NCBI GenBank assembly: GCA_035515235.1
Contig: DATJBS010000011.1
Coordinates: forward strand, 6,897-70,896
Source of the DNA: JAMLHH01 sp035515235
GTDB lineage: Bacteria; Bacteroidota; Bacteroidia; Chitinophagales; JADIYW01
Length of the DNA stretch: 64,000 bases
Direction: 5' to 3'
Made by a program: the position numbers and the translations under genes. Shown piece by piece: positions 1-9,289 of the stretch (position 1 is its first letter; the number at the start of each line of letters is the position of its first letter). The notes beneath the pieces are model-generated. The model saw only the letters and a list, made by a program, of their open reading frames with translations, did no database searches and was not told the origin of the DNA.

Positions 1-1635
1 ATGAGTGTTGTTTTTACTGACTAATTGTTCGTAGAAATAATGAAAGAAGCAAATGGTTTCTTCTGTATTTCCAGATTTGCTAGCCACTATAAAAAGTGTT
101 TTTTCTAAGTCAATTTTACTTTCAAGGTCTAAGATTGCAGCAGGTTCTGTATTATCTAAAACTAATAATTGCAGATAATCTTCCGCTGTTTTATAAGTTT
201 GACGTGTGACTTCTGAGCATAAACTACTTCCACCCATACCTAATACCACAGCATGAGTATATTTTTCGGCTATAACAGATTTTGTAAAATCATTGATCAA
301 TTTTACATTTTTAGTGTAATGATCTGGTAAAGTCAGCCATCCCATTCTTTTACTAATACTTTGAATTTCTTTAGGATCTGTTTTCCATAAGTGAGGATCC
401 ATATCGAAAAAGAGTCTTGGAACTTGTTTTTCGTCCATGGAGGCATAAGCGGCTTTCACTTTATCCTCTAGTTTGCCACAACTGATTTGCTGGGTTGAAA
501 TATCTTTTCCGAGAATTTTAAGTCTTTTATCTGCAAGATTGATAATCAACTTATTATAGTCTTTCATAAAACTCTGAATGCCATCATTTTCTAATTGTTG
601 TGTAATCAATGAGATATCAATGTTCATTTTTTTCAAATCACCAAATAGCGTAAATGTCTGTTCAGTCACTTCTTCAATAATGTCTTTTTGTATTTTCCCA
701 TGATCTGCAAAAGCAGTAATTGTTTTATCGGGTAAGGTATTGATGGTATCTTTTCCAATGAGAGATTCTACATATCTGAGATCGTCATATAATGGATCTT
801 TATTGCTCGTGCTTGCCCATAAAAGTTTTTGAACATGAGCACCTTTTTCTTCAAGTTTTGACCATTTTTCTCCACTAAAAATTTCTTTGAATTGTTGATA
901 GCAGATTTGTGCAGTTGCAATTCCTGCTTTGCCAGTTAATAAATGAGGAGAATTACTTTTTTTATTTTCGGAGTCTGGAATCAAATATTGATTGATGATC
1001 TCATCAGTGAGCACATCGATTCTACTGATAAAAACACTTGCTACAGATATAATATGATCGATAGATTTACCTTCCTCCACTCTTCTGGAAATTGCATTGA
1101 TATAAGCTTGAGCTACTTGATCATAACTTTCTACTGAGAATAGAAGCGTGATGTTGATATTGATTCCTTCATAAAGCATCTCTTCGATTGCTGGAACACC
1201 TTCTTTCGTCCCTGGAATTTTAATCAAACAATTTTTCTTATTGACAGCACTATATAATCTTCTGACTTCTTTAATCGTGCCTTCGGTATCACGTGCTAAA
1301 TATGGTGGAACTTCTAGACTAACAAAGCCATCTGTACCATTAGAACTTTCAAAAACTGGATACAAAATATCACATGCATCTTGCACATCTTTAATCGTCA
1401 GCGCATCATAAATTTGCGACGGACTCTTCCCTTCTTTCACCAATTGGGTAATTTGATCATCATAATCAGACCCACTTGTGATGGCTTTATTAAAAATACT
1501 AGGGTTAGAAGTGATTCCTCTAAGACCTTGTTTTTCTACTCTTTTTTTTAATTCACCAGAAGTAATTTTTCCTCTAGTTAAATTATCTAACCAATAACTT
1601 TGGCCATTTTCTAATAACTCGATTAATGTATTCAT
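1..1635 (-). CDS. Bifunctional transaldolase / glucose-6-phosphate isomerase (C-terminus beyond the window)
   Basis: My own reverse translation gives 545 uninterrupted codons from an ATG at 1635 to the window edge, so the gene is cut at its 3' end. Residues 1 to about 370 are a transaldolase: ITSNPSIF near residue 41, and LIKIPGT near 137-143 with the Schiff-base lysine at about 139. After about residue 380 a phosphoglucose isomerase domain begins (VLGMGGSSL and SKSGNTEET). The fusion would interconvert sedoheptulose-7-P plus glyceraldehyde-3-P with erythrose-4-P plus fructose-6-P, and fructose-6-P with glucose-6-P, in the cytosol. It is the last visible gene of the minus-strand sugar-phosphate cluster, 103 bp after transketolase. 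Such Tal-Pgi fusions are a known family. Very sure of the two domains; the isomerase active site is only partly visible. Confidence 0.93.
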   Translation of the reverse strand, partial: MNTLIELLENGQSYWLDNLTRGKITSGELKKRVEKQGLRGITSNPSIFNKAITSGSDYDDQITQLVKEGKSPSQIYDALTIKDVQDACDILYPVFESSNGTDGFVSLEVPPYLARDTEGTIKEVRRLYSAVNKKNCLIKIPGTKEGVPAIEEMLYEGININITLLFSVESYDQVAQAYINAISRRVEEGKSIDHIISVASVFISRIDVLTDEIINQYLIPDSENKKSNSPHLLTGKAGIATAQICYQQFKEIFSGEKWSKLEEKGAHVQKLLWASTSNKDPLYDDLRYVESLIGKDTINTLPDKTITAFADHGKIQKDIIEEVTEQTFTLFGDLKKMNIDISLITQQLENDGIQSFMKDYNKLIINLADKRLKILGKDISTQQISCGKLEDKVKAAYASMDEKQVPRLFFDMDPHLWKTDPKEIQSISKRMGWLTLPDHYTKNVKLINDFTKSVIAEKYTHAVVLGMGGSSLCSEVTRQTYKTAEDYLQLLVLDNTEPAAILDLESKIDLEKTLFIVASKSGNTEETICFFHYFYEQLVSKNNTH

Positions 1636-1738
1636 TTTGCATATTCTGTTAAATGTTCGTTCTCTTATTTATCAACGTGATGAAATTTTATTTTGTTTGT
1701 TAATAAAGTATATCTGTTGACTTTCTATTCTTCCATTT

Positions 1739-3745
1739 CTACAATATTAAACTCTTGGCTTTTTTGACTACGTTCTCGACTGTAAATCCATATTCAGCCA
1801 TGACCTCTTCGCCCGGTGCAGATTCTCCGAATGTCGTTATGCCAATAATGCAACTTTCATCTGTAGCATATTTCTGCCAGCCTAATGGTGATCCTGCTTC
1901 TACAGTTACTCTTTTACGGGTGGAGCTAGGTAGAACTTCTTCTTTGTAAGCTGTATTTTGTTTTTCAAATAATTCCCAAGAAGGCATACTGACTACACGT
2001 GCGGCAATGTTTTGCTCTTTTAATTTTTGTTGTGCTGCTAACACTAATTGTACTTCCGAACCGGTGGCAATTAAGATAATTTCTGCTGGTGTATCAGAAT
2101 CAGAAAGGATATAAGCCCCTTTTTCTAATGAATCCGCTTTGGTATATTTCTCTTGATCAATTACTGGAACTTTCTGACGCGTTAAAATTATTGCAACAGG
2201 TCCTCCAGAATGTTTCATGGCCACTCGCCAAGCCTGAACGGTTTCATTAGCATCTGCAGGACGAATGACTAAAATATTGGGTACAGATCTCAAACCGAGG
2301 AGTTGTTCTACAGGTTGATGAGTAGTTCCATCTTCTCCTAATGCTATACTGTCATGCGTGAAAACGTAAATAGCACGAATCTTCATGATGGCAGCGAGAC
2401 GAATAGGAGGACGCATATAATCTGAGAAAATTAGAAATGTTGCGCCGTACGGAATAAGATATTTGCTGAGCGCCATTCCATTCAAGATAGCACCCATGGC
2501 ATGCTCTCTAATCCCAAAATGGAAATTTCGACCTTCATAATTTTCAGAAGAAAAGGATTTGTATTTATCGAGATTCGTATCGGTCGAAGGAGCAAGATCT
2601 GCTGAACCACCTATTAAATTTGGAAAATAATCTGCAATTGCATTCAGCATTTTACCAGAAGCTTTTCTAGTTTCTACTTTGTCTCCAGCTTTGAAAGTAG
2701 GTAAATTGTTCTCCCAATCTCTAGGCAATTTCCCATTGGACAATAGCTCATATTCTTCTGCTAAATCTTTGTATTTGTTTTTGTAAGCTGCAAAAAGTTG
2801 AATCCAATGTTGCTCTTTTTCGATTCCCTTTTTACCTGCTTCTCTATAAAAATTCAATACATCTTCTGGAATATTAAAACTTTTATTTGGGTCAAAGCCA
2901 AAATTCTCTTTCACCAGTTTTACTTCTGCTTCTCCCAAAGGAGAGCCATGTGCTGCAGCAGTACCCATTTTATTAGGACTGCCATAACCGATTTGCGTTC
3001 TTACTTTGATGAGTGAAGGTCGATGAGTTTCTTTTTGTGCATTTTTTATGGCAACTGAAATAGCTTCTATATCATTACCATCAGCAATATCTTGAACGTG
3101 CCAACCATAAGCCTCAAATCTTCTCGCTACATCTTCATCAAATGCGAGATTGGTATCTCCTTCAATGCTAATATGATTATCGTCATATAGATAAATCATA
3201 TTGCCTAATTTGAGATGTCCTGCCATAGAAGCGGCTTCGGAGGTGATGCCTTCCATCATATCTCCGTCGCTACAAATCGCATAAATTTTATAATCAAACA
3301 AATCAAAACCCGGTCTATGATAACGTTCTGACATGTATTTTTGAGCAATTGCAAAACCTACTCCATTCGCAAAACCTTGACCTAATGGGCCTGTGGTGAC
3401 TTCAATTCCTTCTAGCAATCCATATTCAGGATGACCGGCCGTTTTACTGTGTAATTGCCTAAAATTTTTAATATCGTCTAAAGTGATAGGATATCCGGTC
3501 AAGTATAAAAAACTATATTGCAACATACAGGCGTGACCACAAGACAAAATAAATCGATCTCTATTCGCCCACTCAGGATTTTCAGGATTATAATTCATGC
3601 TTTCCGACCATAAGACATGCCCGATAGGAGCGAGTCCCATAGGGGTGCCGGGATGGCCAGAGTTGGCTTTTTGAACTGCATCCGCTGAAAGAATTCGAAC
3701 GGTATTGATTCCTTTTTGTTCTAGAGTATCTGTATTTGAATTCAT
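1739..3745 (-). CDS. tkt: Transketolase
   Basis: 668 aa, the usual length for transketolase. It transfers two-carbon ketol units between pentose, hexose and tetrose phosphates using thiamine diphosphate. Visible motifs: HPGTPMGLAP near residue 31, the ThDP/Mg motif SDGDMMEGI starting near residue 159, and the pyrimidine-domain motif FGIREHAMGA with its glutamate in the second half. It sits 48 bp after the aldolase gene and 103 bp before the Tal-Pgi gene, so it is probably co-transcribed with both. Together they form the non-oxidative pentose-phosphate branch. No anomaly seen. Confidence 0.97.
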   Translation of the reverse strand: MNSNTDTLEQKGINTVRILSADAVQKANSGHPGTPMGLAPIGHVLWSESMNYNPENPEWANRDRFILSCGHACMLQYSFLYLTGYPITLDDIKNFRQLHSKTAGHPEYGLLEGIEVTTGPLGQGFANGVGFAIAQKYMSERYHRPGFDLFDYKIYAICSDGDMMEGITSEAASMAGHLKLGNMIYLYDDNHISIEGDTNLAFDEDVARRFEAYGWHVQDIADGNDIEAISVAIKNAQKETHRPSLIKVRTQIGYGSPNKMGTAAAHGSPLGEAEVKLVKENFGFDPNKSFNIPEDVLNFYREAGKKGIEKEQHWIQLFAAYKNKYKDLAEEYELLSNGKLPRDWENNLPTFKAGDKVETRKASGKMLNAIADYFPNLIGGSADLAPSTDTNLDKYKSFSSENYEGRNFHFGIREHAMGAILNGMALSKYLIPYGATFLIFSDYMRPPIRLAAIMKIRAIYVFTHDSIALGEDGTTHQPVEQLLGLRSVPNILVIRPADANETVQAWRVAMKHSGGPVAIILTRQKVPVIDQEKYTKADSLEKGAYILSDSDTPAEIILIATGSEVQLVLAAQQKLKEQNIAARVVSMPSWELFEKQNTAYKEEVLPSSTRKRVTVEAGSPLGWQKYATDESCIIGITTFGESAPGEEVMAEYGFTVENVVKKAKSLIL

Positions 3746-3793
3746 GTCAATATATTTTATAAATTTTCAATCATTTCTGGTTTTATAAGTACT

Positions 3794-4810
3794 TCATTCC
3801 ATCGCTTTATGATATACGCCACGTCTTGCTGCAGCAGAATCTTTTGCTCGTTGAAATAACATTTCTTGTGCTTTTTCAACATTTTTCTCTTCACCTTTCC
3901 AGATATCTAAAGCAGGTTGTTGAATGGCTCTTGCAAATGAAAAGCTCACAATCCAAGGTAATTGGTCTTTAAAATTTTGATGGATAGCGTTTAAATGAGC
4001 ATCGGCTTCTTCTGGGGATTGACCGCCGGATAAAAATGCAATGACAGGAACTGCAGCCGGAACTGAGGCAAGAAAACAATTTACAGTAGCTTCTGCCACT
4101 TCGTCGATACTATTTTGTGTAGGACAATCTTTGCCTGCAATGACCATATTGGGTTTGAGAATCATTCCTTCCAAATCCACTCTAAATTCATACAATTGCT
4201 CAAAAAGAATTTTCAATACATGCTCTGTGACTTCATAACATTTTTGTATCGTATGATTTCCGTCCATCAATACTTCCGGCTCCACTATTGGGACAATATA
4301 TGCTTCTTGGCAAAGTGCGGCATATCGTGATAAATCTTGCATATTGGCTTTAATACATGTAGAAGTTGGAATCTTTTCATCAATCGCAATCACTGCCCGC
4401 CATTTTGCAAAACGAGCACCCATTTGTTTATATTCTACTAATCGTTCTCGTAATCCATCTAAACCTTCAGTTACTTTTTCATTCGGGAAAGCTGCCATTA
4501 GTCTTGTACTCTTATCGACTTTGATTCCAGGAATAATTCCAGCATTTTTCAAAATATCAATAAAAGGAATTCCATCTTTAGTTTTTTGTCGAATCGTTTC
4601 ATCGAATAAAATAGCACCACCAATACTCTGATTCAAATTTGGAGTAGTCACCAACAGTTCACGATATTGACGTCTCATTTCTACCGTTTGTGGTATTCCT
4701 GCTGCAGCAAAACGTTTATTACAAGTGCCTGTGCTTTCGTCCATTGCAAGCAACCCTTTACCATCGGTAAATAATTGTTGAATCGTATCTTTTAAAATTT
4801 GTTGGTTCAT
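3794..4810 (-). CDS. Class I fructose-bisphosphate aldolase
   Basis: 338 aa. The protein resembles the eukaryote-type class I (Schiff-base, metal-independent) aldolases: GLLAMDESTGTCNKRF at residues 19-34, KWRAVI near 136-141, and MILKPNMV with the Schiff-base lysine at about 219. It cleaves fructose-1,6-bisphosphate, and usually sedoheptulose-1,7-bisphosphate, to dihydroxyacetone phosphate plus an aldose phosphate. It starts only 3 bp after the rpiB stop codon, so it is in one operon with xfp and rpiB. The C-terminus ends in YHKAME rather than the terminal tyrosine of animal enzymes. I give no symbol because fda/fbaB naming varies in this phylum. Confidence 0.95.
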   Translation of the reverse strand: MNQQILKDTIQQLFTDGKGLLAMDESTGTCNKRFAAAGIPQTVEMRRQYRELLVTTPNLNQSIGGAILFDETIRQKTKDGIPFIDILKNAGIIPGIKVDKSTRLMAAFPNEKVTEGLDGLRERLVEYKQMGARFAKWRAVIAIDEKIPTSTCIKANMQDLSRYAALCQEAYIVPIVEPEVLMDGNHTIQKCYEVTEHVLKILFEQLYEFRVDLEGMILKPNMVIAGKDCPTQNSIDEVAEATVNCFLASVPAAVPVIAFLSGGQSPEEADAHLNAIHQNFKDQLPWIVSFSFARAIQQPALDIWKGEEKNVEKAQEMLFQRAKDSAAARRGVYHKAME

Positions 4811-4813
4811 CTT

Positions 4814-5266
4814 CTATCTTTTTCCTTCTAAAACTGCTACTTTTTTAAGTCGTCTTATAAATCGTTCCTCATTTTTAAATTCTGCTTGGAGAAATATTTG
4901 TACTAATTCCCATGCTAAAGCTTTCCCTGTAATATTTCCACCCAAACACATGATATTCATATTGTCATCTTCTACACCTTGATGGGCAGAAAACGAATCT
5001 GTAATCAATGCTGCACGAGCACGTTTCACTTTATTGGCTACAATACTAGCTCCCACGCCACTTCCACAGATTGCGATACCTTTGGTGATCTCTCTATTAG
5101 AGACTGCGAGTGCCATAGGGGTTACAAAATCAGGATAATCATCTCCAACATTGAGTTCAAATGCGCCAAAATCTTTGATTTCATAATCAGCAGATTGAAG
5201 CAAATGAATCAGTTCTTTTTTTAATTCAAATCCACCATGATCAGCCGCAATGCCGATTAGATTCAT
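4814..5266 (-). CDS. rpiB: Ribose-5-phosphate isomerase B
   Basis: About 150 aa from the chosen start. Interconverts ribose-5-P and ribulose-5-P. Family motifs: GIAADHGGFELK at the N-terminus, GDDYPDF, and the catalytic cysteine region AICGSGVGAS, followed by HQGVEDDNMNIMCLGG. An ATG 30 bp further upstream (5296) would add ten residues of unconvincing sequence. I prefer 5266 because it overlaps the phosphoketolase stop as ATGA, a typical translational-coupling junction, and places the beta strand NLIGIAADHGG right at the N-terminus as in the family. Middle gene of the xfp-rpiB-fba-tkt cluster. Confidence 0.93.
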   Translation of the reverse strand: MNLIGIAADHGGFELKKELIHLLQSADYEIKDFGAFELNVGDDYPDFVTPMALAVSNREITKGIAICGSGVGASIVANKVKRARAALITDSFSAHQGVEDDNMNIMCLGGNITGKALAWELVQIFLQAEFKNEERFIRRLKKVAVLEGKR

Positions 5267-7656
5267 TTTTCTATTTTGCTGTGATTCCATTTCCAATTTC
5301 TTATTTCAGGTAAATCGATTCCATTTTCTTTGATATATATACGGTGTTCGATCAATTTATTTTTCATTTCTTCTTTTAGATAAGCTCCTTTGTCATTTAA
5401 TTGTGGCAATCTGTCAATCACATCTTGCACTAAATTCCATCTATCTATTTGGTTCATCACGGTCATATCAAAAGGAGTGGTAATTGTTCCTTCTTCTTTA
5501 TAACCCCGCACATGAATATTTTTATGATTGTGTCGACGATAGGTCAGTCTATGAATCAGCCACGGATAGGCATGAAATGCAAATATGACTGGTTTGTCTT
5601 TCGTGAACAATGCATCAAAATCATAATCGCTAAGTCCATGTGGATGCTCACTTTCATCTTGTAGTTTCATTAAATCGATCACATTCACCACACGAATTTT
5701 TAGATCGGGTAATTTTTCTCTTAAAATAGAAACAGCAGCTAAAGTTTCTAGTGTTGGGACATCTCCGGCACATGCCATGACTACATCTGGTTTTTCTCCA
5801 TCATCATTGCTTGCCCATTTCCATATACCAATTCCTTTGGTGCAATGCACAATAGCTTCATCTATAGACAGCCATTGTGGAGCAGGATGTTTACCCGCAA
5901 TAATTACATTTACATAGTGTCTGCTGCGGAAACAATGATCCATCACCGATAAAAGACAATTCGCATCTGCAGGTAAATACACCCGAATGGTAGAAGCCTT
6001 TTTATTCACTACAATGTCAATAAAACCTGGATCTTGGTGCGTAAAACCGTTATTATCTTGTCGCCAAACATGTGATGCCAATAGAATATTTAAAGAAGGT
6101 ATTTTTTTTCGCCATTCAATTTCTGAAGTTACTTTTAACCATTTGGCATGTTGATTAAACATAGAATCGATGATATGGATAAATGCTTCGTAGCAATTAA
6201 AAAGCCCATGTCTTCCTGTCAAAATATATCCTTCCAACCAACCTTCACATTGATGCTCGCTCAACATTTCCATCACACGACCTTCTTTTTCTAGGAAGTT
6301 ATCTGTATCTACTGTTTCAGCTTCCCATTGTCGATCGGTCACTTCAAAGACTGCTTGTAATTTGTTAGAGATGGTTTCATCAGGACCAAAAAGTCGAAAA
6401 TTGTCCAGATTCATTTTTATAATATCTCTTACAAACTGCCCTAAAATTAAAGTGTCGCCAGGACCTGTTTGACTTCTTGATTTTAAATCAATTGCATAAT
6501 TTCTAAAATCAGGCATGTGGAGGTCATTTGAAATTCGTCCTCCATTCGTTTCTGGATTTGCACCCATTCGACTTTCTCCTTTTGGCGCTAATGCTGCTAA
6601 TTCTGGTAGAAGTTTTCCTTCTTCATCAAATAACTCTTCGGGATGATAGCTTTTTAACCAATATTCTAATTGTTTTAAATGTTCGGGATTTGTAACTGCA
6701 TCTTTAATAGGAACTTGGTGAGATCGAAATGTACCTTCAATTTGGAGTCCATCTACCAACTTTGGTCCTGTCCAACCTTTTGGTGTTTTCAAAATAATCA
6801 TTGGCCAAGATGGACGTTCCAAATCTTCATTTTCAATCGCATTCTTTTTTATAGTTTTGATTTCTTCAATGACTATATCCAATAGTTTAGCCATCTTTTC
6901 ATGCATCTGCATTGGATCATCGCCTTCTATCATATAAGGTTTCCAGCCATATCCTTTAAATAAATTGATCAATTCATGTTCAGGAATTCTTGCTAATAAA
7001 GCTGGATTGGCAATTTTGTAACCGTTGAGATGCAGAATTGGTAGGACTACACCATCTTTAATTGGATTCAAAAATTTATTGGAATGCCAAGAGGTCGCCA
7101 AAGGTCCGGTTTCAGCTTCTCCATCGCCGACTACACAACTCACAATTAAATCAGAATTGTCGAAAACAGCACCGAATGCATGACTAAGAGAATATCCTAA
7201 TTCTCCACCTTCGTGCATAGATCCGGGACATTCTGGCGAAACATGACTTGGAATTCCTCCAGGAAATGAAAATTGAGTAAATAATTTCTTCAATCCTATT
7301 TCATCTTGAGAAATGTCTGGATAAACTTCACTATAGGTTCCTTCTAAATATACATTTCCGACGATAGCGGGACCGCCATGCCCTGGTCCAGAAATGTAAA
7401 TCATGTCTAAATCATATTTTTTTATAATACGGTTGAGATGTACATAAATAAAGTTTTGTCCAGGAGTGGTGCCCCAATGACCGAGGAGCACTTTTTTAAT
7501 ATGTTCTACTTTTAAAGGCTCTTTCAACAGAGGATTATCCCTCAAATAGATTTGTCCTACGGATACATAATTGGCAGCTCGCCAATAAGCGTTGATCTTT
7601 TGCAATAAAGAAGGAGATATATTATCATCTATTTGTTCGATAATTTCTGTTTCCAT
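5263..7656 (-). CDS. xfp: Xylulose-5-phosphate / fructose-6-phosphate phosphoketolase
   Basis: 797 aa, normal for the family. A ThDP-dependent enzyme that splits xylulose-5-P (often also fructose-6-P) with phosphate into acetyl-phosphate and glyceraldehyde-3-P (or erythrose-4-P). Signature stretches include GHWGTTPGQNFIYVHLNR near residue 60, SPECPGSMHEGGELGYSLSH near 142-161, CVVGDGEAETGPLATSWHS around 175, and KTPKGWTGPK around 290. The C-terminal third holds the conserved RRHNHKNIHVRGYKEEGTI region. It lies upstream of rpiB, aldolase, transketolase and Tal-Pgi on the same strand, which suggests an acetyl-phosphate-yielding route. Whether it prefers F6P or X5P cannot be told by eye. Confidence 0.97.
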   Translation of the reverse strand: METEIIEQIDDNISPSLLQKINAYWRAANYVSVGQIYLRDNPLLKEPLKVEHIKKVLLGHWGTTPGQNFIYVHLNRIIKKYDLDMIYISGPGHGGPAIVGNVYLEGTYSEVYPDISQDEIGLKKLFTQFSFPGGIPSHVSPECPGSMHEGGELGYSLSHAFGAVFDNSDLIVSCVVGDGEAETGPLATSWHSNKFLNPIKDGVVLPILHLNGYKIANPALLARIPEHELINLFKGYGWKPYMIEGDDPMQMHEKMAKLLDIVIEEIKTIKKNAIENEDLERPSWPMIILKTPKGWTGPKLVDGLQIEGTFRSHQVPIKDAVTNPEHLKQLEYWLKSYHPEELFDEEGKLLPELAALAPKGESRMGANPETNGGRISNDLHMPDFRNYAIDLKSRSQTGPGDTLILGQFVRDIIKMNLDNFRLFGPDETISNKLQAVFEVTDRQWEAETVDTDNFLEKEGRVMEMLSEHQCEGWLEGYILTGRHGLFNCYEAFIHIIDSMFNQHAKWLKVTSEIEWRKKIPSLNILLASHVWRQDNNGFTHQDPGFIDIVVNKKASTIRVYLPADANCLLSVMDHCFRSRHYVNVIIAGKHPAPQWLSIDEAIVHCTKGIGIWKWASNDDGEKPDVVMACAGDVPTLETLAAVSILREKLPDLKIRVVNVIDLMKLQDESEHPHGLSDYDFDALFTKDKPVIFAFHAYPWLIHRLTYRRHNHKNIHVRGYKEEGTITTPFDMTVMNQIDRWNLVQDVIDRLPQLNDKGAYLKEEMKNKLIEHRIYIKENGIDLPEIRNWKWNHSKIEK

Positions 7657-7689
7657 AGTATTCTATTTGAAATAATTTAAATGAAAGAA

Positions 7690-8325
7690 CTATTGATTTC
7701 CGATGATTTTTTGAGGAAGACTAAGCCCTAAATCTGCTAATGTTTTAACCGTGGACTCATAATCAGTATGACAAATACTATGGATGCCCATATCATTGGC
7801 GATGTCCACATACAGTTGAAGGTCATCTATGTAAATAATTTCGTCGATAGGAACTTGTGCGCCATCTACTGCGAGTTGAAAAATGGCACGATCGGGCTTC
7901 CTTAAATGCACATAACAGGAGGAAACAAAAAAGTCAAAGATTTCATTGAGTTTAAATTTCTTGATTCTATAATCATTGATTTCTCTGGCTTCATTACTGA
8001 CTGCAATAACTTTTAATCCATATTGCAACTTGATTTTTTTTATAAAATCAATCATGTCCGAATGGGAGGTATTCAAATTATAAATAAAGTCTAAAAAATC
8101 GGTAGGCGTAAAGTCACGAGCATTATAAAAAACTACTCTGCCTAGATACTCTTCGAGCGAGATACTTCCTTGTTCATAAGGAATATACATGAGTTTGTGC
8201 CGAGCTTCTATCTCCTTATAATCCAAATGAAAATGCTCAGCAGCTAATTTTCTAAATTGGTGACTCCATCCGTTGGAAAGGAGTACGCCTCCAATATCTA
8301 AGAATAAACAACTTATTTTTTTCAT
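7690..8325 (-). CDS. HAD-superfamily hydrolase (phosphatase-like)
   Basis: About 211 aa from the chosen start. HAD motifs in order: motif I FLDIGGVLL with the nucleophilic Asp near the N-terminus, motif II VIAVSNEA, motif III lysine in LRKPDRAIF, and motif IV IIYIDDLQLYV. This layout matches small-molecule phosphatases of the YihX/epoxide-hydrolase-N type; the substrate is not predictable. The start at 8325 (MKKISCLFLD) puts motif I close to the N-terminus; the longer frame to 8358 adds 11 atypical residues. It ends 33 bp before the phosphoketolase gene, so it may be the leading part of that operon and act on a sugar phosphate (inference). Confidence 0.85.
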   Translation of the reverse strand: MKKISCLFLDIGGVLLSNGWSHQFRKLAAEHFHLDYKEIEARHKLMYIPYEQGSISLEEYLGRVVFYNARDFTPTDFLDFIYNLNTSHSDMIDFIKKIKLQYGLKVIAVSNEAREINDYRIKKFKLNEIFDFFVSSCYVHLRKPDRAIFQLAVDGAQVPIDEIIYIDDLQLYVDIANDMGIHSICHTDYESTVKTLADLGLSLPQKIIGNQ

Positions 8326-8370
8326 TTCATTTATTTTAAGCACGTACAATACGTTCAATTACATAATCTT

Positions 8371-8901
8371 CTATTTCACTTTTTTTACTTTATACTTTGT
8401 AATTAAAGTCCCCTTTTCATTTACTTTTTCTACACTAATTAATTGTAAATCAATATCCAATTTTTCCTCGGCAACAAAATTTCCGCCTGTTCCAAATATC
8501 TTCGGTTCGAAAGTGAGCCACACTTCATCTATTAAATTCGCTTTCAAAAATGAAGTGGCAACATGAGCTCCACCTCCTACAAGCATTATATGGAGACCTT
8601 TCTTTTCATATTTTTCGACGATTTCAGCTGGAGATTGATCGGTGAATTCCAATTGCCCGGCAACTTCATGTTCTTTATATTTTGAAGGAGTTCTCGTCAT
8701 CACCACAATATAATGTTCGGGATTGGGCTTCATGGGAGCCACATTAAAAGTGCTACTACCTTCTACGATGATAGAGGCTTCGTTCCATGTTTTATGGAAA
8801 TAATCTTGATCTTCTCTTGAGGTCCATTTCTTTACGGGAGAATTTCCCCATTGAGTGATTTTACCATCCAAAGTGCTTACAAAAACAAGTATTTTTTTCA
8901 T
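8371..8901 (-). CDS. RibD C-terminal / dihydrofolate-reductase-like domain protein
   Basis: About 176 aa from the MKKILVFVSTLDGKIT start; a longer frame reaches 8925 but adds eight residues not typical of the family. The fold signature of the bacterial bifunctional deaminase-reductase C-terminal (RibD_C) domain is visible: STLDGKI at the N-terminus, SIIVEGSSTF, and the NADPH-binding-type IMLVGGGAHVATSFLKANLIDE followed by a VWLTFEPKIFGTGG-type end. Such stand-alone proteins are NAD(P)H reductases of unknown substrate. It lies 45 bp upstream of the HAD gene on the same strand, so probably in the same transcript. Confidence 0.82.
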   Translation of the reverse strand: MKKILVFVSTLDGKITQWGNSPVKKWTSREDQDYFHKTWNEASIIVEGSSTFNVAPMKPNPEHYIVVMTRTPSKYKEHEVAGQLEFTDQSPAEIVEKYEKKGLHIMLVGGGAHVATSFLKANLIDEVWLTFEPKIFGTGGNFVAEEKLDIDLQLISVEKVNEKGTLITKYKVKKVK

Positions 8902-9289
8902 TATTGATAAAGGTTGGCTATACATTATAAAATAATAACAGCTGTATTAATTCCTTTATTAAAATATCATTCAGCTGCTTGTAGTTCAGATATATGCGTT
9001 GTTTTCCAATCTCTTATTTATACAATAAGCTATTGAATCCAACTAGCAAATTCAAAGTTATGTTTTAGTAATGTAGTTTTTATTTAGCAAAGCTGCTTTG
9101 AAAATTTGTTGTAATTAATACAATTTCGTGGGAGGGTAGGGGATTTTAGGTAATAGATTTTGGTGTGTATTTATTGGAATAATGAGTGGGTTGGGAAGGT
9201 CTTAAAGATTAACTTCAATCGAAGAGGTAAGCTTGAACCTGTCGAAAGTTTCTTTCTAAGACGAAATGTAGACTATTGAAAATGTACTG
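8902..9289. other. Intergenic stretch, no gene seen
   Basis: About 390 bp without a convincing reading frame, between the start of the reductase gene and the end of the broken HEPN-like gene. It contains a short stretch GAACCTGTCGAAAG (9235-9248) of the kind often found in dispersed extragenic elements, and near its right end GTTAAAT (9289-9295), which would satisfy the integron R' core GTTRRRY but lacks a partner arm. I found no clear TAnnTTTG promoter for the minus-strand cluster. This marks the left border of the cassette-like region. Confidence 0.5.

Noticed and set aside
943..1137. 64-codon plus-strand frame inside the Tal-Pgi gene
   Set aside because: The minus strand encodes a continuous, clearly homologous transaldolase domain here, so this frame is a shadow.
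5266..5296. Longer N-terminus for ribose-5-phosphate isomerase B
   Set aside because: The added residues would overlap the phosphoketolase gene and do not fit the family; the ATGA junction favours the shorter start.
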